A DNA stretch of 64,000 bases, taken from positions 62,001 through 126,000 of the forward strand of contig JAFSCE010000020.1 of NCBI GenBank assembly GCA_017436915.1, given 5' to 3'. The position numbers were made by a program, and so were the translations under genes. Source of the stretch: Clostridia bacterium. Lineage in GTDB: Bacteria; Bacillota; Clostridia; Oscillospirales; Acutalibacteraceae. The first letter of the stretch is position 1. Every line of letters begins with the position of its first letter. The notes under the pieces are model-generated. The model was not told the DNA's origin, did not search any database, and saw nothing but the letters and a program-made list of their open reading frames with translations. This document shows, piece by piece, positions 46,679 to 56,638 of this stretch.

Positions 46679-47770
46679 TTACGCCTCCAATGCATCCGCG
46701 ATGCGCTTGCAGGCAAAGCCGTCACCATAGGGGTTGCTTGCCTTTGCCATCGCGTCGTATGCGTCTTTATTTTCTAACAACAGTTTGAAATTCTCGTAAA
46801 TAACCTCTTCGTCGGTGCCCACTAACTTCAGCGTGCCCGCCTTGATACCCTCGGGACGCTCGGTGGTGTCACGCATGACCAGCACCGGTTTGCCGAGCGA
46901 CGGCGCTTCCTCCTGAATGCCGCCCGAATCGGTGAGGATCATATAACTGCGAGACAGGAAGTTGTGGAAATCGAGCACTTCCAACGGCTCGATGATGCGA
47001 ATACGATCGCAATCGCCGAGTTCCTCGTCTGCCGCCTTGCGCACCACGGGGTTCATGTGAATGGGATAGATCGCTTTCACATCGGGATGCTCGTTCATCA
47101 CGCGACGAATCGCGCGGAACATGTTGTGCATCGGCTCGCCCAAATTCTCGCGGCGGTGTGCCGTGATCATGATCAGGCGGCTGTCTTTTGCCCATTCCAG
47201 TTCGGGGTGGGTGTATTCCGCGCGCACGGTGGTCTTGAGCGCATCAATGGCGGTGTTGCCCGTCACGTAAATACTGCTCTCGTCGCGTCCCTCGCGGCGA
47301 AGGTTCTCCGCCGACAGCTCAGTGGGTGCAAAATTATACTTTGAAACAATGGAAACCGCCTGCCGATTGAACTCCTCCGGATACGGGCTGTAAATGTTGT
47401 TGGTGCGAAGACCCGCTTCCACGTGACCAACGGGGATCTGCAAATAGAAACATGCCAGTGCCGTCACAAAAGTGGTGGAGGTGTCGCCGTGCACGAGTAC
47501 GACATCGGGTTTTACTTCTTCTAACACACCTTTGATGCCGTTCAGGATATTGGTGGTGATATCAAACAAGGTCTGCTTGTCCTTCATGATGGACAGATCG
47601 TAGTCCGGTGTCACGTCAAACGCACCGAGCACCTGATCGAGCATCTGACGATGCTGACCCGTGACACACACCACGGTTTTCAGTCCCTTGCGGGTTTTGA
47701 GTTCGTTGACGAGCGGACACATTTTGATGGCCTCCGGCCGCGTCCCGAATACCAGCATAACGGTTTTCAT
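46679..47770 (-). CDS. wecB: UDP-N-acetylglucosamine 2-epimerase (non-hydrolysing)
   Basis: 363 residues, complete: FGTRPEAIKMCPLV, VCVTGQHRQMLDQVL, VHGDTSTTF, GHVEAGLRT, TAHRRENLG and TDSGGIQEEAPSLGKPVLVMRDTTERPE. It interconverts UDP-GlcNAc and UDP-ManNAc in the cytosol. The next upstream gene, wecC, oxidises the product to UDP-ManNAcA. Confidence 0.95.
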   Translation of the reverse strand: MKTVMLVFGTRPEAIKMCPLVNELKTRKGLKTVVCVTGQHRQMLDQVLGAFDVTPDYDLSIMKDKQTLFDITTNILNGIKGVLEEVKPDVVLVHGDTSTTFVTALACFYLQIPVGHVEAGLRTNNIYSPYPEEFNRQAVSIVSKYNFAPTELSAENLRREGRDESSIYVTGNTAIDALKTTVRAEYTHPELEWAKDSRLIMITAHRRENLGEPMHNMFRAIRRVMNEHPDVKAIYPIHMNPVVRKAADEELGDCDRIRIIEPLEVLDFHNFLSRSYMILTDSGGIQEEAPSLGKPVLVMRDTTERPEGIKAGTLKLVGTDEEVIYENFKLLLENKDAYDAMAKASNPYGDGFACKRIADALEA

Positions 47771-47782
47771 AAACGTTACTCC

Positions 47783-49003
47783 TTACAAATGATAAACTTT
47801 TGGTAAATCACAAATATTGTGGCAATCCAGCACCACTTTGTCGGTAAGTTTGTCCATGTTTTCGCGGATCTCGGTGTGCTTGACCATGATCACGACCAGA
47901 TCGGTATCCGCCAAGAATGCATCCAGATCGTGGTATTGATTGGGAACAACATCCGCTTCAATGAACGGATCGTAGACCTTAAGCGGAGCCGCCAAATGCC
48001 GCTCTTGACTTTCTAACAACTGCAACGTCGGTGATTCGCGGCAATCGTCCACGTTCTCTTTATAGGTAAGGCCGTATAAGCCCACGCGAGATACGTCAGT
48101 AATGCCGTTTTCTTTCATAATCTCATAAATACGATTGAGCACGAAATCCGGCATACCGTCGTTGGTCTTCATCGACTCGTCGATGACCTTGGCAAGGCTC
48201 GGATAATCGCCGACCAAAAACCACGGGTCAACCGAAATGCAGTGACCGCCGACACCGGGGCCGGGCTGCAGAATGTTCACGCGCGGGTGCATATTGCAAA
48301 TACGGATGATCTCGTACACGTCCATGTTGTCGTGACGGCAGATCTTCGCCAGTTCGTTCGCAAACGCGATGTTAACCGCACGGAAGGTGTTTTCCACCAC
48401 CTTGGTCATTTCGGCGGTGCGGATATCTGTCACGACGATATCGCCCTGACAGAACGAGGCATACATCTCTTTGATGCGCTCGCCGATCGCTTTATCGTCC
48501 GCACCGATGGTACGGTTGTTGTGCAACAGCTCGTACACCATGTTACCGGGGATGATGCGCTCGGGTGCGTGTACCAGATGAATATCTTTGCCGATCACGA
48601 AGCCGTTTGCCTCGATCGCGGGACGAACGTATTTATCAATGGTACCGGGAGAAACGGTGGATTCGATGACGACGGTTGCACCTTTCGGGCAGATCTCCAT
48701 AACGGATTTCACCGCCGCGACCACGTAGCACGCGTCGACTTTTTTACTGAATTTATCGTACGGCGTGGGAACCGAAACGACATACGTATCCGTTTTCTGA
48801 TACTCGGTGGAGAAACGGATGCCCGCTTTGACCGCATCCGCAAACAGCTCGTCCAGTCCGTCCTCTTTGAATGTGGTTTTGCCGGAATTAAGGGTTGCGA
48901 CCAGTTCCTTATTGTAGTCCGTGCCGACGACCTCTACCCCATGCGAGGCGAGCATCAGTGCTGTGGGTAAGCCGATATACCCGAGTCCGATAACATTGAT
49001 CAT
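47783..49003 (-). CDS. wecC: UDP-N-acetyl-D-mannosamine dehydrogenase
   Basis: 406 residues of the UDP-glucose/GDP-mannose dehydrogenase family: NAD loop GLGYIGLPTALMLASHGVEVVG, VESTVSPGT, catalytic cysteine region PGPGVGGHCISVDPWFL, and YGLTYKENVDDCRESP. With wecB next to it, ManNAc is the likely substrate. Start 49003 preferred over 49009 because AAGGTG is then 7 nt away. Confidence 0.92.
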   Translation of the reverse strand: MINVIGLGYIGLPTALMLASHGVEVVGTDYNKELVATLNSGKTTFKEDGLDELFADAVKAGIRFSTEYQKTDTYVVSVPTPYDKFSKKVDACYVVAAVKSVMEICPKGATVVIESTVSPGTIDKYVRPAIEANGFVIGKDIHLVHAPERIIPGNMVYELLHNNRTIGADDKAIGERIKEMYASFCQGDIVVTDIRTAEMTKVVENTFRAVNIAFANELAKICRHDNMDVYEIIRICNMHPRVNILQPGPGVGGHCISVDPWFLVGDYPSLAKVIDESMKTNDGMPDFVLNRIYEIMKENGITDVSRVGLYGLTYKENVDDCRESPTLQLLESQERHLAAPLKVYDPFIEADVVPNQYHDLDAFLADTDLVVIMVKHTEIRENMDKLTDKVVLDCHNICDLPKVYHL

Positions 49004-49061
49004 AACCATTCACCTTTCTTTGTGCGTTTTTATGATTGACCGATGACTCCATCGGGATAAA

Positions 49062-50474
49062 TTACGAATTGGCAGGCGTTTTTTTCTTAAACATACCGAT
49101 TAGAATTTTCCATACCATAACAACGGCTTCCCGTTGTACTAACAATACCGCCAGGCACAACGCGCCCGACACGATCCATCCAAAGGAAAAATTCAGCATT
49201 TCCACGATTACCTGTGCAAATAACAGAGCAAAGGTAATACCGTCGCGTAAGTAACGGTAATCAAGCCGTATCATCTTGCGTGAATCAATGAGGCGGATCA
49301 GCCAAATGCAGATATATCCGACGAGGGACGCTGCCGCGGCGCCCACGCCGCCGAGCGAGGGAATCAATGCAAATCCCAACGCCACGTTGACAATGGCGCT
49401 GATCAGCGTGGTGATGAAGATCGGTTTTGTTTTCTTAAAGGAAATATAAATAGAGCCGAGATGATCGCCGAGGCCGTTAAACATCACAGCGAGCAACAAA
49501 AGCGGGACAAACACGTGCGCCTCATAAAAATCCTTGGCATAGAGGAGCGACGCGATAAATTTATTAAATAAGATCAGCCCCGACGTGACCATTGTTAAAA
49601 TGGAACAATAATTGTTGTATACCGTGGTGTAGAAGCCCTTGGTATCATCAGAGTGAAGACCGTCCACTGCCGAGATGCGCCAGGCGCTCGAGAAAATGCT
49701 CATGATGGCGTGCAGGATGGTCGGAATCTTATGAGCCACGGCAAACACGCCGTTTACCGCCACGCCGTGGAAAAAGATCAAAATGTATTTTCCCGACGAT
49801 TTGCTGACCCACCAACTGAGTTGATTGGGGATCATGGGAAGTGAAAACCGCAGCATGTCTTTAATAAGACCACGGTCAAAGGCTTTGAATTTGCATTTAT
49901 AAAGTTTAGTTGCAAAAATTAAAAAGAGGGCCGAAAGAAAATCGGACAAAATATACGCAAGCAAGTATCCGCGGATGCCCGCCTTAAATCCAAGCAGAAA
50001 AACGAGGTTCAACGATACCGTCAACACCGTTTGCACGATACCGCCGAGTGTGTACGCGGTAATCTTTTCAATACCGCGTGCAAAGTAAGAAAGATTGAAA
50101 TATAAACTATACGCGAAGTAGTACAAAACCACGTACAGCGCATACCCGCTCAGCGCGGGCACCAAATTGATCAGCGGTGAGCAGATCAACATGGCGACAA
50201 AACCAAGCGCCCAAATAGCCATGCCGCTCACATAAATTTTTTCGTGATCGGCACCTTTATCCAAGGCAAAACGCATCATGGCTTCGCAGATCATGGCGGT
50301 AAATACCGGGAACAAGAGCGATACGGTGGTGACCACCATATCCGAAACGCCATATTCCGCAGTGGTGAGCACCGAGGTATAGAACGGAATGAACAACAGC
50401 CCCAAAATACGGGACGCAAAGTTGCCGACCGTCATGAGCGCAACGTTTTTACCAAGTTTTTTATATTGGTTCAT
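49062..50474 (-). CDS. wzx: Polysaccharide flippase (Wzx-like)
   Basis: 470 residues, about 14 TM segments of the MOP superfamily: GNFASRILGLLFIPFYTSVLTTAEYGVSDMV at the N-terminus and LRFSLPMIPNQLSWWVSKSSGKYIL after TM6. Flips undecaprenyl-linked repeat units. Its ATG overlaps the preceding glycosyltransferase stop (ATGA at 50471-50476 region), implying translational coupling. Confidence 0.9.
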   Translation of the reverse strand: MNQYKKLGKNVALMTVGNFASRILGLLFIPFYTSVLTTAEYGVSDMVVTTVSLLFPVFTAMICEAMMRFALDKGADHEKIYVSGMAIWALGFVAMLICSPLINLVPALSGYALYVVLYYFAYSLYFNLSYFARGIEKITAYTLGGIVQTVLTVSLNLVFLLGFKAGIRGYLLAYILSDFLSALFLIFATKLYKCKFKAFDRGLIKDMLRFSLPMIPNQLSWWVSKSSGKYILIFFHGVAVNGVFAVAHKIPTILHAIMSIFSSAWRISAVDGLHSDDTKGFYTTVYNNYCSILTMVTSGLILFNKFIASLLYAKDFYEAHVFVPLLLLAVMFNGLGDHLGSIYISFKKTKPIFITTLISAIVNVALGFALIPSLGGVGAAAASLVGYICIWLIRLIDSRKMIRLDYRYLRDGITFALLFAQVIVEMLNFSFGWIVSGALCLAVLLVQREAVVMVWKILIGMFKKKTPANS

Positions 50475-51553
50475 CAACACTCACCGCCCAACTCATCAGC
50501 AATGCTTGCGGCAACCTCACGGTTGTAGGCATCCACCGAAACCGTATCGGCAAACGCTTTCACGCGCGCTTGATACTCGTCATACCGCTCCGCGATCGCC
50601 ATCACAGCACCCGAAAAGCCGTCATCCGCCAATCCCACTTTATGTTCGTCACAAAACGATTTGAGCGGCGGATTTTCCGTGGTGACGATGGGTAACCCCT
50701 CGTGCAAGAACTCATAAATCTTACCCGAGGCGCAATAGTGATTGTTCAAGTTGCGCTTGTGGTAATGCACCATGCCGATCTGGCAGCGGCGCACGATATA
50801 CAGAAGCTCTGTCATGGGGACTTTACCAATCAGGTGTACACGTTCGATGCCATATTCTTCCATGATCTCGTTCATGCGGCGCACATCGGCATCACTCGAA
50901 TTCCCCACAAAGAACAGCCCAAACCGCTCGTCCAGGTTTTTCATGGATTCGATCAGTTTGTCGGTATCCCGTTCCATGAACAGTCCCGAGGTGCTGACCA
51001 AATTAAAGGGATAACGGAAAACACCCTCGTACTTTTTATCCAGTTCCGTTTTATCGTACTCACCCGACAAAAAGCGGATGTTTTCAAAGACCAACGGTTG
51101 CTTTTTTAACCCGAATTCGCGGTGCATGATCTCGGCACGCTCGGTGTTGGCGCATAAAATAACCGAGGCCTTTTTCATCAGCACGCGCTCGGCAACAGCA
51201 AACACCTTACCCTTGCCGCGCATTTTTTCGGCGAAATACAACTCCCGCACATCCTGCACCAGATACCGCGGGCGCTTTAAGAAGCGCAACAACAGTGCCG
51301 GCGGTGCCGCAAACAGATTGTCCGCGATGATCATATCATACCGTTTCCCGCGCGTGCGGCGAAGCACATACCGCAAATACCGACAATAGGTTTTCATGGT
51401 CAACGCACTGTTGCCCACCGCACACAACCCGTCGGTCGGCTCTTTCGCGCAACAACACAACGTCACCTCGCCGAGGTGCTCGGCAACGCGAACGAGTTCC
51501 TGCAATCTGCCGTCATATTCGATTGTACCGTAGGATACCAGCAAAATCTTCAT
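50474..51553 (-). CDS. GT4-like glycosyltransferase
   Basis: 359 residues with the GT-B fold. The C-terminal half has VSTSGLFMERDTDKLIESM, VHLIGKVPM and the nucleotide-sugar EX7E-like segment KIYEFLHEGLPIVTTENP. Adds one sugar of the repeat unit; donor unknown. Start 51553 overlaps the polymerase stop by ATGA, with GGAG upstream. Confidence 0.85.
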   Translation of the reverse strand: MKILLVSYGTIEYDGRLQELVRVAEHLGEVTLCCCAKEPTDGLCAVGNSALTMKTYCRYLRYVLRRTRGKRYDMIIADNLFAAPPALLLRFLKRPRYLVQDVRELYFAEKMRGKGKVFAVAERVLMKKASVILCANTERAEIMHREFGLKKQPLVFENIRFLSGEYDKTELDKKYEGVFRYPFNLVSTSGLFMERDTDKLIESMKNLDERFGLFFVGNSSDADVRRMNEIMEEYGIERVHLIGKVPMTELLYIVRRCQIGMVHYHKRNLNNHYCASGKIYEFLHEGLPIVTTENPPLKSFCDEHKVGLADDGFSGAVMAIAERYDEYQARVKAFADTVSVDAYNREVAASIADELGGEC

Positions 51554-52989
51554 GATGCTTCTCCTGCTTTTCCTTTCATAATCGAGCGTTTCACCAAAAC
51601 AGCCGCCCATAAGACCAAACCGGATGTTACCAAGTGGATCGACGAAGCACTGATCAGCGCAGGCGTGTTGGCGGTCAGGTTAATACCAAAACGCAACAGC
51701 ACATACAACCAAATACGGATTCCCTCAAAACTTTTGACGCGGTGTACACATTTTTCACTGAAAAAGGCAAACGCGGTATTGAGCAGTGTCGGCAAGAAAA
51801 AGAGCAACATACCGCCGAATACATACCCGTATCCGGTGCCGGACAACACGTGACCGGCATTTTGCTCGCCAAAATAAATGTAGTTGTTAAGTAATACGCT
51901 GGTAAGCTGTCCGCCACCTTTAATAAACAAACTGACGGGGAAAGTAGAACGGGCAAAATCGAACAACACTTGAGAGGGCTCTAATGCGACGTTTTCCGCA
52001 AACCCCATGGCAAGGGCTATGTTTTTGGGTCCTGCAAAATAACTCTGGAGTGTGTTGGCGAATTCACCGATCGACATGGACGAGTTTTGAATCGCCTCAC
52101 CGTAGGAATCGTACAAGAAACCGGCAAATTGTTTGTATACACTCATTAACGCAAAGACGACAAACGCGGCACCGCATACCCAACGCAGGATTTTACCCTT
52201 TTGATTCTCAAAAGCAATGATTAAAACATAACATACCGCAACAGCCGTATAAAGCTGAGCAGAGCGCCGTTCACCGACAATGATGCAAACACTTAATACC
52301 GCCGCGAGCAACGGCATGTTAAGGTTTCTCTTGTTGGAACGTAAGGTTTCCTTTTGACGGTAATGATCGACCACACACAAAAACAAAAAGCTGATGGCAA
52401 CCGTCACGATACGGCGCGCTAATACTAAGAAGGTATCGGTCAAATCACCGATGCGTTCTTCCGCGCCGAGCGGAATGGTGAAAAAGTACACAAGATCAAT
52501 TCCGCGCATTTTAAAGTACACATACACCGCCACTGCAAAGATGCCCAGCACGATATATACCTCTTTGGCGCCCGCGAGAACGGGTAACCTTTCGCGTTTG
52601 TTCTTGATCTTTTGACTGCCGCGTACCACCGCAAATAATCCCACGATCACAAATTCGAGCAAAATCATAATGATCGCCAAGTGAAGATGATCGGGAGTGA
52701 CAAACGAAAACGCGGAAGCCGATGCTTCACCCGCCAACGCGATCGCCGCCGGCATGATTATCATACGTATAAACTGCGTACCGAAATACAGCAGCATGGT
52801 GATGGGATAGTCGGTATTCACGATGCGTGTGTAAAAACTACACGTAAAGATCCCGTAAACCAGCGGCAAGAGCCATAACAGGCCATATCCGTCCGGCAAC
52901 TGTGCCCGCTCAACGAATACGATCGCCACGCTTGCCAAAGTCAAAAGCGGGATGAATATCCACATCAGTTGTTTTACGGTAACTTTCAT
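51550..52989 (-). CDS. wzy: Wzy-like repeat-unit polymerase
   Basis: 479 residues with about 11-12 TM segments, one long extracytoplasmic loop (roughly 285-375: YGEAIQNSSMSIGEFANTLQSY ... GGGQLTSVLLNNYIYFGEQNAGHVLSGTG split by a TM). Low sequence conservation is normal for Wzy; the call depends on topology and on the neighbouring Wzx and glycosyltransferases. The gene overlaps the next one by 4 bp. Confidence 0.75.
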   Translation of the reverse strand: MKVTVKQLMWIFIPLLTLASVAIVFVERAQLPDGYGLLWLLPLVYGIFTCSFYTRIVNTDYPITMLLYFGTQFIRMIIMPAAIALAGEASASAFSFVTPDHLHLAIIMILLEFVIVGLFAVVRGSQKIKNKRERLPVLAGAKEVYIVLGIFAVAVYVYFKMRGIDLVYFFTIPLGAEERIGDLTDTFLVLARRIVTVAISFLFLCVVDHYRQKETLRSNKRNLNMPLLAAVLSVCIIVGERRSAQLYTAVAVCYVLIIAFENQKGKILRWVCGAAFVVFALMSVYKQFAGFLYDSYGEAIQNSSMSIGEFANTLQSYFAGPKNIALAMGFAENVALEPSQVLFDFARSTFPVSLFIKGGGQLTSVLLNNYIYFGEQNAGHVLSGTGYGYVFGGMLLFFLPTLLNTAFAFFSEKCVHRVKSFEGIRIWLYVLLRFGINLTANTPALISASSIHLVTSGLVLWAAVLVKRSIMKGKAGEAS

Positions 52990-52990
52990 G

Positions 52991-54076
52991 TTAGAAACTC
53001 TCCATCACGCCGCATGTTTTGGCAACGGCATCATAAAATTCACGGTTATCGTCTTTGACCTGTTCCAAAAACCGATCACAGGAAGCGTTGAACTCCTCCG
53101 CATCCAGAGATCGGTACCACTCGTACAGACGATCGGGCAACGTTTCGTCGATCTCACCAACGGCAAATCCAATGCCGTACTGTGCCGTGATCTCTTCCAT
53201 GTAGGTGTTTTTACACACCAAGATCGGCATGTGGCAATACGCTGCGTGGTACAGTTTGATGGATACGGCAGTATCCAAAGAGATCCTGCCGCTGCCGTAC
53301 AAATTGTTGATCACATCCGAATCGCCCAAGAATTTCACGGTGTCACTCATCGGAAACCGATCGTGGAAACGGGCGTTTTGGATGCCGTGCTCTTCTGCGT
53401 ACGCTTTGAGAGTATCGGCATTGGTGCCGAAATAGCACAATTCGAAACGGCTGTCCCCCGCAAAGGTGTCGAGCAATTTTTGGTTCATTTCAAAAAAACG
53501 CACATTGCCCACAAACGATAACCGAATCGGTTTATCCGCCGCTTGCAGTTCTCTGCGCGGATCAAAATCTTTAAGCACCGCGTGATTAAAGCTATGTACA
53601 CGGATATAGTCATGCTCCGGCAAAAACGAACGGAAACCATCCGATGAAATGGCGGTAAACGCCGATTTTTTGATAACTTGCTTGAAGCGGTTGAACACCC
53701 ATTTTTTCTTTTCGCCGCAATAATCCCGCACGTTTAGGCAATACTTGCCTTTCCACTTACGGGCGAGATAATCCGCAAACATAAAGATCGCCACGTCGTT
53801 CCACACGATGATAAAATCGTACTTGTTTTTCTCAAGAATCTTTGTGGCATAGCCGCGGAATTTAAAATACTGAAGCGCTTTGACCCATCGCGGCAAGCTG
53901 TGCTCGACCTTGTTTTCATAGCGGTAGATATGCTCGGCGGGGAATTCCTCCTCCTCGCCGTACTTATCCATATACACAATGTCAAATTTGATGCCGTGTT
54001 CCTTAAAAAACTCGGTATACAAGGTAATAAGTGACATGTGTTTAATGTTGACCGCACTCAAGATGCAGATCTTCAT
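52991..54076 (-). CDS. Glycosyltransferase (GT-B type)
   Basis: 361 residues. An N-terminal Rossmann-like half (KICILSAVNIKHMSLITLYTEFF) precedes a C-terminal half with LSFVGNVRFFEMNQKLLDTF, FHDRFPMSD and SIKLYHAAYCHMPILVCKNTYMEE, the usual acceptor-end loop. Probably GT4-related; donor unknown. It starts 1 bp before the end of the previous gene's spacing (2 bp gap), tightly coupled. Confidence 0.82.
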   Translation of the reverse strand: MKICILSAVNIKHMSLITLYTEFFKEHGIKFDIVYMDKYGEEEEFPAEHIYRYENKVEHSLPRWVKALQYFKFRGYATKILEKNKYDFIIVWNDVAIFMFADYLARKWKGKYCLNVRDYCGEKKKWVFNRFKQVIKKSAFTAISSDGFRSFLPEHDYIRVHSFNHAVLKDFDPRRELQAADKPIRLSFVGNVRFFEMNQKLLDTFAGDSRFELCYFGTNADTLKAYAEEHGIQNARFHDRFPMSDTVKFLGDSDVINNLYGSGRISLDTAVSIKLYHAAYCHMPILVCKNTYMEEITAQYGIGFAVGEIDETLPDRLYEWYRSLDAEEFNASCDRFLEQVKDDNREFYDAVAKTCGVMESF

Positions 54077-54077
54077 A

Positions 54078-55313
54078 TTATCCCTCTTTTATAACCTCAA
54101 TATATTTTGCGGTGCAGATCTCGGCCGACAAGTTTTCTTCTACATACGCGCGACCGTTTGCGCCGAGCTTATCTAATTGGTCCATTTTTTCACAGCACAG
54201 GCGCAACGCATCGGCGAGCGCCGCGTCGTCTTCCGGCTCTACGCAGAGTCCCGCGCCCGTTTCGTCAAGCACACGCGCGAGCTCACTGTCGGTGTCAAAT
54301 GAGGCAACAATCGGCGTGGAACACGCCATGATGGTCCAGGTCTTGCTGGGCACGGCACTGCCGCCCGCTCCCTTGTTGCAGAGCACCGTGCACACGTCAC
54401 CGAGCGAATACACCTCGGCAACGCGCTCGGCGGGTTGCAACGGATAGAATTTGACGTTTTTAAGGTCTGCCGCCTGTGCTTTGAGCGTTTCTTCTGCGGC
54501 ACCTCTGCCGAAAATGAGAAAATCGATCGGCTGATCTTGCAACCGCTCGGCGGCGCGGATCAAGGTGTCCACACCCTGCAACAGCCCCAAATTGCCCGCA
54601 TACACCACCGTGAAGCGGTCGGGATCAATACCGAGCTCTTTGCCCAGCGGATTGTCATAACGGTTGACAGGTTGTACGGCTTCGGTGTTGATCCAGTTGG
54701 AGATCACACGGATCTTCTCCTCCGGTACACCCTTTTCCATAATGTTTTGCTTAATATCCTCGCTGATGACGATGATCTTGTCCGCGTATCGGTAGGTGCG
54801 ATCCTCGATCTTTCTGCCGATCTTCCAAAGCAGTCCGCCTTTTTTGGCAAGACCCGCGGTAATGAGCGAATCGGGGAACACGTCCTGCAGATTGTAGATA
54901 AACGGGACGCCACGTCCGTATTTCTTGGACAAGCGGTTTTTCACCATGCCGCACAGGATTCCCTGCGTCGGCGGGGTGCTGCCCGCCATGATAACATCGA
55001 TATCCTTGGCATGGGTGCCCTTATGATATTGAATGAGGTTCACAAGCACGTAGCGGAGCGCTCTGCCGATGGGGTTGCGCCCCTCACGGAACATCGAAAA
55101 GCGATGGATTTTGATTTGGCCGTCATACTTTTCCTCGTATTTTACCGTTTTGTATCGCTTAAATTCCTCGTCACTGATACCGCGTGTCGGGGTGGGGCAA
55201 TACACTTCCGTTTCAAAACCGGCATCGATATAAGCACGTTCCAGATCCGTCGATAAGTGTGAACTGGAAATGCGCTCCGGCGCGTAGTATGGCGACAGTT
55301 TTAAGATCTTCAT
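54078..55313 (-). CDS. WbuB-like GT4 glycosyltransferase
   Basis: 411 residues: LSPYYAPERISSSHLSTDLERA at the N-terminus, YNLQDVFPDSL, VISNWINTE, VYAGNLGLLQGVDTLI, and AVPSKTWTIMACSTPIVASFD. This set matches WbuB, an FucNAc transferase in O-antigen loci, and the operon makes UDP-L-FucNAc, so the role of L-FucNAc transferase is a reasonable inference. Start at 55313 after AAAAGG. Confidence 0.85.
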   Translation of the reverse strand: MKILKLSPYYAPERISSSHLSTDLERAYIDAGFETEVYCPTPTRGISDEEFKRYKTVKYEEKYDGQIKIHRFSMFREGRNPIGRALRYVLVNLIQYHKGTHAKDIDVIMAGSTPPTQGILCGMVKNRLSKKYGRGVPFIYNLQDVFPDSLITAGLAKKGGLLWKIGRKIEDRTYRYADKIIVISEDIKQNIMEKGVPEEKIRVISNWINTEAVQPVNRYDNPLGKELGIDPDRFTVVYAGNLGLLQGVDTLIRAAERLQDQPIDFLIFGRGAAEETLKAQAADLKNVKFYPLQPAERVAEVYSLGDVCTVLCNKGAGGSAVPSKTWTIMACSTPIVASFDTDSELARVLDETGAGLCVEPEDDAALADALRLCCEKMDQLDKLGANGRAYVEENLSAEICTAKYIEVIKEG

Positions 55314-55329
55314 GACAAAAACATCCTTT

Positions 55330-56616
55330 TCAGCGCTTTGTTCGTTGGGGATCAAACAGCATCACATTCATGCGTTTGCCGTCGGTATCGGTAACAACCA
55401 GTGTATCGTTCACAAACCGTACCGCATCCAAGATCTCCTCTTCCCTATCGGCAAGCAGCGACAATCTGCCGAAATGCTGTGACAAGGTTCCCATATGTTC
55501 GGGCTTGAGTGTATCGCCCGCGTGATAGTACTGAATGAAATCTGTGACACACGGCAACGCGAGCACGGCATCCAGTCCTTCGATCTTGCCGATCGTGCCG
55601 ACGGTCAACGGTAACATCAACTGTGCGCCGACGCCTTTCATGTGCATGAGGTCAATGTTTTTAACCTCGTCATCGGTATACATCGGTTCACCGAGCGCAT
55701 AGCGGATCATGAGTTTCATATCGTTGACGCCCACCATCGGCTCGGTCAATTTAAAGAGCATACCGCCCGACAGGCGATAACCCATCTCGTGAAAATAGAT
55801 CTTCCCCTTGTACGGCAACGACTGGAAAAACGCCGTACCGTTTCTGAGCCCCATGCCTTTAAGCATACGGCGGACGTTTTGATCCATATGCTCCATATAA
55901 TAGGCAGCGTATTTGGACGGTGCGTAGGTAAACGCACTGATCGGCGTGGTTTCACCCGTGGGATCCGTTACGTAGGTATCCATGATAAAATACGGGACCG
56001 CCTCACCGTCACGCAATAAATAGCGAACACCAAATAATTCGCCGTCGTTTTCAATGAATTTTTCCGCAACGATGCGTTTGCAGGTAGAGGCGTCCATCGC
56101 CACCTTGTACGCGCGGCGCACGTCCTCTTTGTTGCGGCAGACGGAAATACCTTTCGAAGAGCACCCATCCACCGGTTTCAGAATAATCGGATAGTCAATA
56201 CGGTCGAGCTCCTCATCGGTGGTATCTGCCGTGATCGTATACTCTTCGGGCGTATCCACCCCATACTGCCGACAATACGCCTTAAATTCGTCTTTATTGG
56301 CACAGCGATTCCAAATCGCGGTGTTGGTATAGCACGGAAGCCCCTCCCGCTCGCATAAAATGAGCAGGTTACGAATGTTAAACTCGCTCGGCCCGCAAAA
56401 CACACCATCGATGTGTTTTTCTTTGATAAGGGCGGAAAGTCCGTCGAAATCCGTTGTGCTGACAAATGCCGCCTCGTCTGCCGCTTCTTTGGCAACGCCA
56501 TACGGTTGGTCGTCGGTCGCAATGGTATAAACACCCATCTGCCGCGCGTTTTTGACAATATCCAAGGATGCCGAAGTGCCGCCCAGCACCAGTAACCGTT
56601 TGCCGTTCAGTTGCAT
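55330..56616 (-). CDS. ATP-grasp enzyme (first)
   Basis: 428 residues: GGTSASLDIVKNARQMG (preATP-grasp), then the ATP-grasp domain with YPIILKPVDGCSSKGISVCRN and FHEMGYRLSGGMLFKL metal site (E, R, N-like). Carbamoyl-phosphate-synthase-type fold; forms a carboxylate-amine bond from ATP. In this operon it may attach an amino acid to an amino sugar, or make a modified precursor. Specific substrate unknown. Confidence 0.83.
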   Translation of the reverse strand: MQLNGKRLLVLGGTSASLDIVKNARQMGVYTIATDDQPYGVAKEAADEAAFVSTTDFDGLSALIKEKHIDGVFCGPSEFNIRNLLILCEREGLPCYTNTAIWNRCANKDEFKAYCRQYGVDTPEEYTITADTTDEELDRIDYPIILKPVDGCSSKGISVCRNKEDVRRAYKVAMDASTCKRIVAEKFIENDGELFGVRYLLRDGEAVPYFIMDTYVTDPTGETTPISAFTYAPSKYAAYYMEHMDQNVRRMLKGMGLRNGTAFFQSLPYKGKIYFHEMGYRLSGGMLFKLTEPMVGVNDMKLMIRYALGEPMYTDDEVKNIDLMHMKGVGAQLMLPLTVGTIGKIEGLDAVLALPCVTDFIQYYHAGDTLKPEHMGTLSQHFGRLSLLADREEEILDAVRFVNDTLVVTDTDGKRMNVMLFDPQRTKR

Positions 56617-56638
56617 ACGCTTACCTCCCCTTTTTTAA

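Noticed and set aside
47783..49003. UDP-glucose dehydrogenase
   Set aside because: Sequence fits the UDP-ManNAc dehydrogenase branch, and wecB is directly adjacent.
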